Shown: positions 23,836 through 31,507 of the stretch, piece by piece
Layout: each line of letters begins with the position of its first letter
Numbering within the stretch: position 1 is the stretch's first letter
Virus record (IMG/VR): IMGVR_UViG_3300032676_001408
Coordinates: 1-37,191 of that record
Direction: 5' to 3' (one strand)
Length of the DNA stretch: 37,191 nt
Origin: a virus
Notes under the pieces: model-generated
Database searches by the model: none
Seen by the model: only the letters and a program-made list of their open reading frames with translations
Told to the model about the DNA's origin: nothing
Translations under genes and position numbers: made by a program

Positions 23836-24930
23836 TTATATATTAAAAATATTAAGTAATATATCTGCTATTTTATCAATTTCATAATAAGGTATTCTTA
23901 ATAATTTAATATTATTATTCTCACAATATTTATTTTTTATTTCATCATTATTTTTTGTATAATTTAGTCTTTTTTCGCCACCCCAAAAATTAATAGATTC
24001 GAAATGTTGAAGACCATCAAACTCTATACAAGTATTTAATTTTGGTAAATAAAAATCAAATGGTAAAGAATTTTTATTTCGACAATCATCAAATTTCATT
24101 TCTTCAATATATTCAATATTATTTATATCTAAAATATTTTTTATTTTAATAGATCCTTTTGATTTATAACAATTTGGACAACCTCTACTATTTAGATGTT
24201 TATTAGGGGTTTGTTTAAATTCTCCATGTTCTTTACAAATTATAATAATTTTTTTAGCATTATTAATATATTTAGTTTTTGAATAATCATATAAATTATT
24301 GTGTATTAAATTTGCTTCTTCTATAAATTTTTCAGTTGTTTTTGTGATTTTATCAAAATGACATTCTGAACATCCAGAACCTGTTAAATGACTTACAGCT
24401 TCTTGTTCGAATTCACCGTGAGCAGGACATATTATGATCATTTTTTCGTGCGTTGATTTATAAAAAGATTTAGAGTAATCATAATAATTATTGTGTTTTT
24501 CTCTACATTTATTTAAATAATCTTCTTGATTATTTATTTTTTTAGTATAAAAACATTTTCTACATATACATCCATTTCTAATATTAGAAGGTTTAGTCTC
24601 ATAATCACCATGTATTAAACATGTTATAATAACATTAGTTCTAGCATTTTCATATTTAACTTTATCAAAAGTTAAATTTTTATTATTTTTATGTATATCA
24701 ATAATTTCTTTAATAAATTCTTCATTATTTGTTTTATATTTATCACTATAACATTTTCTACAACCACTTCCTGATAAGTGTGTATTAGGACTTTGTATAA
24801 AATCACCATGTATTAAGCAAGTTATAATAACTTTAGATGAAGTTTTTATGTAATTTACTTTATCATATAAATATTTTTCTCCATGTTTTAATTTAGCCTC
24901 CTCTATAAATTTTTTTGTTTTATCTATCAT
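23836..24930 (-). CDS. Homing-type nuclease with four zinc-ribbon repeats and PD-(D/E)XK/Vsr-like domain
   Basis: A 364-residue protein. Four units of about 65 residues follow the pattern VNYIKTSSKVIITCLIHGDF, then SGCRKC (that is, C-x2-H-G plus G-C-x-x-C), as in DUF723-containing phage nucleases; the units probably bind zinc and read DNA. The C-terminal 100 residues (LPFDFYLPKLNTCIEFDGLQ and RIPYYEIDKI) match a Vsr/DUF559-like endonuclease core, with D, E and Q-H in place. It is a stand-alone gene between the nucleotidyltransferase and the RHH/Mom-like pair. It is likely mobile, since these nucleases travel between phages; no intron or intein ends flank it. Confidence 0.75.
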   Translation of the reverse strand: MIDKTKKFIEEAKLKHGEKYLYDKVNYIKTSSKVIITCLIHGDFIQSPNTHLSGSGCRKCYSDKYKTNNEEFIKEIIDIHKNNKNLTFDKVKYENARTNVIITCLIHGDYETKPSNIRNGCICRKCFYTKKINNQEDYLNKCREKHNNYYDYSKSFYKSTHEKMIIICPAHGEFEQEAVSHLTGSGCSECHFDKITKTTEKFIEEANLIHNNLYDYSKTKYINNAKKIIIICKEHGEFKQTPNKHLNSRGCPNCYKSKGSIKIKNILDINNIEYIEEMKFDDCRNKNSLPFDFYLPKLNTCIEFDGLQHFESINFWGGEKRLNYTKNNDEIKNKYCENNNIKLLRIPYYEIDKIADILLNIFNI

Positions 24931-24993
24931 AACTTTTTATATTTTTTATATATACTATATATTATATAAATTTATATACCTTTTAATAAATTT

Positions 24994-25185
24994 ATGATTT
25001 TTATGAAAAATATGAAAAATATGAAAAAAAGAACAACTCAATCATTTTCGATAGATGATTTAATCTACGAAGATTTCTTAAAAATAGTGAATATAAAAAT
25101 GATTAATAAGTCAAAATTAATAGAAAGTTTAATTATATCATTTATTAATGATAATAAAGAATTAATAGATAAAAAAGAAAATTAA
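24994..25185 (+). CDS. Ribbon-helix-helix regulator (putative)
   Basis: Sixty-three residues or fewer. KKRTTQSFSIDDLIYEDFLK followed by a helix SKLIESLIISFIN is the strand-helix-helix shape of RHH DNA-binding proteins. Four in-frame ATG codons (24994, 25003, 25012 and 25021) start the gene. The last, giving MKKRTTQSFS, fits the domain best, and the repeated ATGAAAAAT units precede it. It ends 2 nt before the Mom-like gene and so is a likely partner or autoregulator of it. Confidence 0.55.
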   Translation: MIFMKNMKNMKKRTTQSFSIDDLIYEDFLKIVNIKMINKSKLIESLIISFINDNKELIDKKEN

Positions 25186-25187
25186 TT

Positions 25188-26075
25188 ATGGATTTAATAG
25201 AAAGATTAAAAAATTATAAAGAACCACATTGTTATCAATATCAAATGAGGTTAGATAATTTAGAAAATGATTTAAAAGAACTTAATATGACATTAGAGGA
25301 ATCTAAATTATTAAGGGTTAATGATTTTTATTTTGAATCTGTTGATATGGTGGATTCTAAAACTAAAAAAGAATGTTTTGATTTTATTGTTAAAAATGAA
25401 TACTTAGGTAATCTAACACAATATTCCACAAATTATTATACCTGTAGATTAAAATCTAATAACTTTTTATCTGGTGTATTAATTTTTAGTATGCCTAACG
25501 CTTTTTCTAAATTATTAGGAGAAAATACAAAAGATATTGAGAGATTACTTAGCAGGGGAGCCTGTTCAGGATTTACACCAAAAAATCTTGCGAGTGCTTT
25601 TATTATGTGGAGTATAAAACATATGGTCCAAACTACGAAATATAGGCTCTTTACTTGCTACTCGGACCCTACAGCCCGTGAGCTCGGTACAGTCTATCAA
25701 GCAACAAATTTTTATTATTTAGGTCAAAAATCAGGAACAACTACTCGTTATATAAACCCATATACAGGAAAAGTAGTATCGGATAGGTTTTTTAGACAAA
25801 AAACAGCATATAGAAAATATGCTGTTGAGTTAGGTTTCAAATGGGAAAAAGATTGGAGTCATAAAACAGGTATAAATTGGGAAAATATTCCTGATGATAT
25901 AGAAAAATTATTAAGGGAACATTCTAAACAAAAGCAAAAAAGTTCTCAAAAAATTGATATGCCAAGTAAACATAAATATGCTTATGTTTTAGGTAAAGAT
26001 AATAGAGAAACTAAAATGTTAAGAAAGATATTTGAGGAAAGAAATAAATTATATTCTTATCCAAAAGAAAGATAG
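25188..26075 (+). CDS. Mom-like GNAT-fold protein, putative DNA base modification
   Basis: A 295-residue protein. The segment ERLLSRGACSGFTPKNLASA, then the basic KHMVQTTKYRLFTCYSDP (144-161) and GTVYQATNFYYLG (167-179), follows the Mu Mom-type GNAT architecture, in which an SDP-like segment and the G-T-x-Y-x-A-x-x-F-x-Y-x-G strand are hallmarks. Mu Mom adds a methylcarbamoyl group to adenine in phage DNA and so blocks restriction. The chemistry here is inferred. It has no recognised sensor for that modification, but it is cotranscribed with an RHH gene, which is analogous to the regulatory partner com in Mu. Bases 25620-25700 are clearly more GC-rich than the rest of the gene. Confidence 0.55.
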   Translation: MDLIERLKNYKEPHCYQYQMRLDNLENDLKELNMTLEESKLLRVNDFYFESVDMVDSKTKKECFDFIVKNEYLGNLTQYSTNYYTCRLKSNNFLSGVLIFSMPNAFSKLLGENTKDIERLLSRGACSGFTPKNLASAFIMWSIKHMVQTTKYRLFTCYSDPTARELGTVYQATNFYYLGQKSGTTTRYINPYTGKVVSDRFFRQKTAYRKYAVELGFKWEKDWSHKTGINWENIPDDIEKLLREHSKQKQKSSQKIDMPSKHKYAYVLGKDNRETKMLRKIFEERNKLYSYPKER

Positions 26076-26091
26076 TTATACTATCTTTCTT
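26065..26091. terminator. Bidirectional hairpin terminator
   Basis: A 12-bp perfect stem (26065-26076 with 26080-26091) and TAT loop between convergent genes; it contains the stop codons of both. The A/T-rich arms and T runs suit termination both ways. Confidence 0.75.
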
Positions 26092-26486
26092 AATAATTCT
26101 AAAACAGCAACTTTAGTTCCTTTAACTAAATAATCATAAAGACTATATATTTCTAATGAATCAGGTTTTTCACTATAAAAATTAGAAAAAGTTAAAATCT
26201 CATCTATATCAGACATATATTTAAGATAAAATTCATATACATCAGCATCATTAATTAACCCAATTATTTCTTTTTCTTCGGGATTTTTAACATAAACTTT
26301 AATAAATCCTTTAATAGTTTCTTCATTATTAGAATCTATTGTTTCTGAAATTAATTTTTTAATACCATTTACTAATTCATTATAGGTATTAGGATCTAAT
26401 ACCTTTTCTTCTTCATTTTCAGTTGGTATTTGATCCATGTCATTAGCTTCTGATAAGAAATTAATAAATTTTTTTATATTTTTCAT
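26076..26486 (-). CDS. Hypothetical protein with capsid-targeting-like leader
   Basis: A 136-residue acidic helical protein starting MKNIKKFINFLSEAND. The leader resembles the T4 capsid-targeting sequence (MKTYQEFIAEA of internal proteins) in length and layout: Lys at 2, aromatic at 7 and 10, and an L-S-E at 11-13 that fits the gp21 prohead protease (L/I)-x-E site. Removal would expose an A-N-D terminus. The remaining sequence is an acidic helix bundle without a recognised domain. It is the last gene before the tail fibre gene on the minus strand, 29 bp apart. Confidence 0.6.
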   Translation of the reverse strand: MKNIKKFINFLSEANDMDQIPTENEEEKVLDPNTYNELVNGIKKLISETIDSNNEETIKGFIKVYVKNPEEKEIIGLINDADVYEFYLKYMSDIDEILTFSNFYSEKPDSLEIYSLYDYLVKGTKVAVLELLRKIV

Positions 26487-26515
26487 TCTGTTAAATTATT
26501 TTATTAATCTATATA

Positions 26516-29500
26516 TTAATAACCCCAATTAGATTTAAATACACCATCATACCATATTCCACCTAAGAAATAACCACCTTCAAATATACCAGATGTCCAT
26601 ACCCCACTTTCCCATACAGAATTATTAAAATAACTTGTTAATTTAATTCCTAAATAAGGTAAACTATTGTCATTAAATCCTATATTTGAAGAAGTTCCTA
26701 AATATATATCTTCCGATAAATCAGAATCTATAGTTATTATAGTATATGAATAAGAACCTGATTGTTGTTCAGACCCTATTACCTTAAATGTTTGATATGA
26801 TCCTGATGTAGTTCCTGCTATTATACTATATGTTGTTGATATATTACTATCATTTAATAAATATATATCATCCCCTATATTATATCTAAAATCTCCTCCA
26901 ATTTTTAATTGTGAATTAGTAGATGTACTTAATCCTAAGATTGGTATATCTTCTATTACACCCCCATACCAAGTTCCTGAATTAAAATCAATAGCATGTG
27001 CTATTCCACCATACCAAGTACCACTATTCCATATACCTGTTTTCCAAAAAGAATAGTAATTAACACTTGATTTTATTGGAAATCCACTTGAATCACTATT
27101 TAAACTTGAATGGAATTCCCCACCATTAAACTTACCACTTAACCAAATAGCGGGTCTTGTATTAAATGCCATTGTACCAAATCTTGATAATTTATCTTTT
27201 GGTTGATTAAATAATCCATTAAACCAAACTCCATTTTGAAAATCACCCCCATTCCAAACTCCATCTAACCAATAAGAAATACCATTATTACAATTAAATA
27301 AACCATTATTCCAAACACCACTGATCCATATACCACTACTAAATTCTCCATTATACCAATTACCTCCGTTCCAAACGCCACCATTCCAAACACCATTGTT
27401 AAAATTACCATCATACCATCTACCATCTTCCCAGATACCGCCATTCCAATTTCCGGCATACCATCTTCCTGATAACCATTTTGATTGAGTATTATCTAAA
27501 GTATTTTGGACTTTTGTTGATACTCCATTATAGTTAACATTATAACTATTCCAAGTACCACCATTCCATTCGCCATTATACCAAGTTCCTGAATACCATG
27601 TTCCTCCGAACCATCTTCCATAAATCCAATCACCTTTATAAAAAACTATACCATTTATATCTTTACCTATAATAGCGTTAGATAATTCGGCATCTAAAAT
27701 CCAATAATAATTACTATTGTTAGATAATTCAGATATACTTAAATCATCAACCAATTTATATGTATAATTATTTGGGTCTAAATTAACTAATGAATAAGAA
27801 GAACCAGATACTTGTATGTTATTTGGGTCTATTTTCAAAGCAATTTGAGGTACTAAATCTAAACCTACATTAAATAAATCTATTGGTTGGTAGTTAAAGA
27901 AAGGATCAAATTTATTTATATAAAGAGTTCCTCTATTTGGTGGTTTACTTTCCATATAAAATCTTTTATCAGTATAAAATGTATAATCATCTTTGATATC
28001 TAATACTATTTGAAAACCATAACAATTTGAATAATCTGTCCCATCAAAACTAATACTTATTGCATCTCCTATACTTAAACCGGTTTTTTCTTTTGTGGTT
28101 ATTTGTAAATAGTTAATTTCTTCGCTATATTTATAGTAATTATCTATTATATCAAATTTATCAATACTATTAAGATTAATAATACAAGCAGCTAATTCAT
28201 AATTATTATCTGTAAATATAATTCCTGTTAAATTTTTCTTTATATCCCCATCTGATAATAATATTTTAGCATAAGAATCAGTACTAAATTTAGTATTGAA
28301 GTTTTTATTAAAATTAGTTGTTCCGAAACTTGCTTGACTTTTTTGATAAGAAGGTTTTTGTATATTATTTAATAATTGTAAATCATTACTAATTTGCTGT
28401 AATGTATTTCTACTTTTTATATCAATTGATAACAATGTTGAATTTGAATAATTAATTTGTTTATTAAATTCTAATATATATCCATTTTCAACTTCATCAA
28501 AGTATTTATCTGTAACTAATAATTGAGTAGTTGAATAACTACTTCCTGCTGTATATAAAGTAATATCAACAAAAGTATTTACCCAAAAAGTTTCCCATTG
28601 GAAATTCAAATTAGTCCCCATTAGTAATTTATTAGTATTTGTAGAAGCACCTGTATCTATATAAATATTATCAGAAGTGAAATTACTATTAGCATTCATT
28701 GGAATACCTGTATAAATAGGCATTGTATAAAAAGCTTTAGGTATAGAAGCGGATGGACCAAATAAAGTTTTATTAACTGATGATAAATAATCATATATAT
28801 TGTATGTTGGACTAAATCCAAATGTTTTATAACTCTCTGAATAAATCATTTGTAAACTATTAACACTTAATTCCATATTATAGTAAGCAGTGCTATCATT
28901 AAATAAAGGAGTTATAGTTAAACTACTTGTTGTTCCTGACATTTGATAACCTTGACCTATAAAATGCTTATTAAAATTATAAATTAAACTATTTGTATTA
29001 TAATAAATATTTAAATCACTAATATTAATATTTTGAGTTAATATACTATTAATTATATTTTTAGTGAAGTTATGATTACAGTACAAATATTGCCATCCAC
29101 TATAATTTATTATTTTAATATGAATTAGATTAACATCTATATTTGAAGTTTTGAAGTTAATAACATCTCCTATATTTTGATAAATAGGATCAAATCCACT
29201 CTCTCCTACACTAAATAATATACAATCTTTAAATATAACACATGGATAAGAACCACCGTCAGTTGATATATAATTAATATTAAATAATTTGTTTGAAACA
29301 TCAAATATTTGGTCGTATGATATATTAATAGTTCCATAAGGATAATTTTGTTTTGTAAAATAAGTGTTATATAAAACACGATTATTATCACTTATTGGTT
29401 TATCACTATAATCTTTTTTAATATCTTTATCATAGTCTAACCAACTTAAAGTATCTTCAATACTACTAAAACTAAAACTATCAGTAAAAGATACTGTTAT

Positions 29501-31396
29501 TGATTGTGGTAATATATAATTTCCACTTGTATCAAAAAAATTAGTTTTTGCTGCTATATCATAATCTAAAAATAACATTTTAGAACCATATGTACCATAA
29601 GCATTATATAACTGATTAAATCCAGAATTTATATCATAATTATACGAGGCACTTATGCTGCTTGTAGCAGAACTATCTAATAAAAAAGTATTACCACAAA
29701 CATATAAGTAATCATTACTATCAATAGTAAAATTATTTACATATGTATTACATAATATATTTGCTGAATATGTAGAACTAAGAATATTAGAATCAGGACT
29801 TAATAAATTAAGATTTCTTATATCAAAACTATAAACATAATCTGAACTAAAGTATAAATTATTATCAGAATCAAATGTTTTTAAATTATAAATATCTCCA
29901 TAATCTCCTGTTTTATTTGGGGCTATATTTAGATATAAAAAATAATATTCACCATTCTGTTGATACTTATCATATAAAATAATTTTATTTTCTAATGTAG
30001 CAAATACAATAAAATTACCACTTAATGTTATATTTGAATTATTATTACTAATAACGCTATTTGTTATTCCAATAACTGCAACATCTTTAATATCATAAAC
30101 TAATAAATAATCCCCTTTAATAGGATCATATTGAATAACATCTCTTTTGTATATTATCCAATTACTATTTGTATATGTTAATTCTAAGAAAACCCCATTA
30201 TTCCCAACAATATATAAATTATTAATATCTAAGAAAACTGCTTTATTGAAACTTTCACCATTTAGATATTCTTGACTAATATCAACCCAATTAATACCAT
30301 CTTTTGTAAAGAATATAGTATTATTATCACCAACTATAACTCCATATGTTTTATTATAAAATATAACATGATTAAAATTATTATAAGTATTTAGATTAAT
30401 TGATTCAATACTAAAAGTTATTTTATCTATTTTTAATAAAGTCCCAAATTCACCTACAATAAAGTAATAATTTTCATTTTCATCAATTGAACGTAAATTA
30501 TTTTTAAATTTATTATCAATTAAATTTGAACCCCCACTTTGTATACAAAAAATAACGCCAAAATCACCTACAGATATAATCCTATCTGGTATATCAAAAT
30601 ACCCATTATAAATATTTGAATAAGAACTAGTTCCATTAAAATATTTTATATCATAGAAATTACTATCATAAAAATTATGGTAATCTAATTGATTTCTTAA
30701 ACAATAACTATCACCTTGTGTAAAATTAATAGGATCTACTCCATCTGTTGGATAATAACCATCTAAATTTCTTTGTAATACAAATTTAGAACCTTGATAT
30801 ACACTACCTTTTCTAACCGATACTGTAAAGTTAATACTTTTATCATAAGTACTTAATTTATCTGTTTTAATTAAGTATGAATTATTAACTATATAAACCC
30901 CATTTTGTGTTTGGTCGGTTTGACCAATTACTAATACTAATTGATTATTAATTAAATTAACTCCATCAATTGTTGGAAAAGCAGCTGATAAATCACTATT
31001 TGTATCTAAACACAAATCTACATAAATAAAATTATTAAAATTATATTCTATTAATTTAGTTGGAGTGAAGTAGTTTTTTTCAGTAAAAGCGTATTCTTCA
31101 CAATATTTGCTAAATGTAGCATAGCTATTTTTGTCTAAAAATATAGGATTAATTATAGAATTATCTATATTTTGAGTAGAATAAGAAGCTGATATAACCC
31201 AAGTATTAAAATCTCTATATTGAATTTTATCATAAATGTTATTTAAATCATATATAGAAGAATAGCAAGAGCCACTATTTATTTTAGAATAAAAACGTGT
31301 ATCTTGTAAAGCTTGTTTATAAATATTAAAATTATCTTTAGTTAAAGCTGTAGTAGTATTTTCCCACTGATTAGTATCACTATTTAAGTTCCACAT
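26516..31396 (-). CDS. Giant tail fibre or adhesin-like protein with propeller and Trp/Gly repeat domains
   Basis: A 1626-residue protein. The first third contains Ycf48/BNR-like beta-propeller repeats: VGDFGVIFC, VGEFGTLLKI, VGDNNTIFFTKDGINW and VGNNGVFLEL units. The middle is serine/asparagine-rich with beta strands. The last 370 residues hold a five-residue-periodic repeat of the G-x-W-x-x-G type (SGTWYNGEWNGGTW), predicted to stack as a beta-solenoid. This layout, the size and its place next to phage tail and head genes suggest a long tail fibre or receptor-binding protein. No lyase, glycosidase or chaperone motif was seen. Its promoter would lie in the divergent gap to PhoH, with a 26-bp palindrome. 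The receptor is unknown. Confidence 0.65.
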   Translation of the reverse strand: MWNLNSDTNQWENTTTALTKDNFNIYKQALQDTRFYSKINSGSCYSSIYDLNNIYDKIQYRDFNTWVISASYSTQNIDNSIINPIFLDKNSYATFSKYCEEYAFTEKNYFTPTKLIEYNFNNFIYVDLCLDTNSDLSAAFPTIDGVNLINNQLVLVIGQTDQTQNGVYIVNNSYLIKTDKLSTYDKSINFTVSVRKGSVYQGSKFVLQRNLDGYYPTDGVDPINFTQGDSYCLRNQLDYHNFYDSNFYDIKYFNGTSSYSNIYNGYFDIPDRIISVGDFGVIFCIQSGGSNLIDNKFKNNLRSIDENENYYFIVGEFGTLLKIDKITFSIESINLNTYNNFNHVIFYNKTYGVIVGDNNTIFFTKDGINWVDISQEYLNGESFNKAVFLDINNLYIVGNNGVFLELTYTNSNWIIYKRDVIQYDPIKGDYLLVYDIKDVAVIGITNSVISNNNSNITLSGNFIVFATLENKIILYDKYQQNGEYYFLYLNIAPNKTGDYGDIYNLKTFDSDNNLYFSSDYVYSFDIRNLNLLSPDSNILSSTYSANILCNTYVNNFTIDSNDYLYVCGNTFLLDSSATSSISASYNYDINSGFNQLYNAYGTYGSKMLFLDYDIAAKTNFFDTSGNYILPQSITVSFTDSFSFSSIEDTLSWLDYDKDIKKDYSDKPISDNNRVLYNTYFTKQNYPYGTINISYDQIFDVSNKLFNINYISTDGGSYPCVIFKDCILFSVGESGFDPIYQNIGDVINFKTSNIDVNLIHIKIINYSGWQYLYCNHNFTKNIINSILTQNINISDLNIYYNTNSLIYNFNKHFIGQGYQMSGTTSSLTITPLFNDSTAYYNMELSVNSLQMIYSESYKTFGFSPTYNIYDYLSSVNKTLFGPSASIPKAFYTMPIYTGIPMNANSNFTSDNIYIDTGASTNTNKLLMGTNLNFQWETFWVNTFVDITLYTAGSSYSTTQLLVTDKYFDEVENGYILEFNKQINYSNSTLLSIDIKSRNTLQQISNDLQLLNNIQKPSYQKSQASFGTTNFNKNFNTKFSTDSYAKILLSDGDIKKNLTGIIFTDNNYELAACIINLNSIDKFDIIDNYYKYSEEINYLQITTKEKTGLSIGDAISISFDGTDYSNCYGFQIVLDIKDDYTFYTDKRFYMESKPPNRGTLYINKFDPFFNYQPIDLFNVGLDLVPQIALKIDPNNIQVSGSSYSLVNLDPNNYTYKLVDDLSISELSNNSNYYWILDAELSNAIIGKDINGIVFYKGDWIYGRWFGGTWYSGTWYNGEWNGGTWNSYNVNYNGVSTKVQNTLDNTQSKWLSGRWYAGNWNGGIWEDGRWYDGNFNNGVWNGGVWNGGNWYNGEFSSGIWISGVWNNGLFNCNNGISYWLDGVWNGGDFQNGVWFNGLFNQPKDKLSRFGTMAFNTRPAIWLSGKFNGGEFHSSLNSDSSGFPIKSSVNYYSFWKTGIWNSGTWYGGIAHAIDFNSGTWYGGVIEDIPILGLSTSTNSQLKIGGDFRYNIGDDIYLLNDSNISTTYSIIAGTTSGSYQTFKVIGSEQQSGSYSYTIITIDSDLSEDIYLGTSSNIGFNDNSLPYLGIKLTSYFNNSVWESGVWTSGIFEGGYFLGGIWYDGVFKSNWGY
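26519..27635 (-). repeat. Tandem Trp/Gly pentapeptide-like coding repeat
   Basis: Coding repeat in the fibre gene. Units of about five residues end in W or F, as in GRWFGGTWYSGTWYNGEW and NGGVWNGGNWYNGEF. The first block lies in about 27110-27635 and a shorter final block in 26519-26640. The DNA repeats are ACCA/TCCA-rich on the plus strand, so recombination could change their number. Confidence 0.8.
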
Positions 31397-31449
31397 TAAT
31401 TTTTTATTTTTATATATTAAATAAGTCCTTTTTTGATTAAAAAATAAAT

Positions 31450-31475
31450 AATAGAATTATGATCATAATTCTATT
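31450..31475. repeat. 26-bp perfect palindrome in the fibre/phoH divergent gap
   Basis: A perfect palindrome with no spacer and GATC at its centre (31461-31464), between the starts of the fibre gene (minus) and phoH (plus). Candidate operator for a dimeric regulator, or a double terminator blocking readthrough in the gap. Confidence 0.7.
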
Positions 31476-31507
31476 TAATATATAAAAATAAAAAAATACA
31501 TTAATTT

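Noticed and set aside
23501-24930. MNT-HEPN toxin-antitoxin pair around the nucleotidyltransferase
   Set aside because: The neighbouring gene is a zinc-ribbon nuclease and no HEPN protein with an R-x4-6-H motif is adjacent.
26519-27635. CRISPR-like array from the regular repeats in the fibre gene
   Set aside because: The repeat is a degenerate coding repeat in frame with a large protein, not a set of identical repeats with unique spacers.
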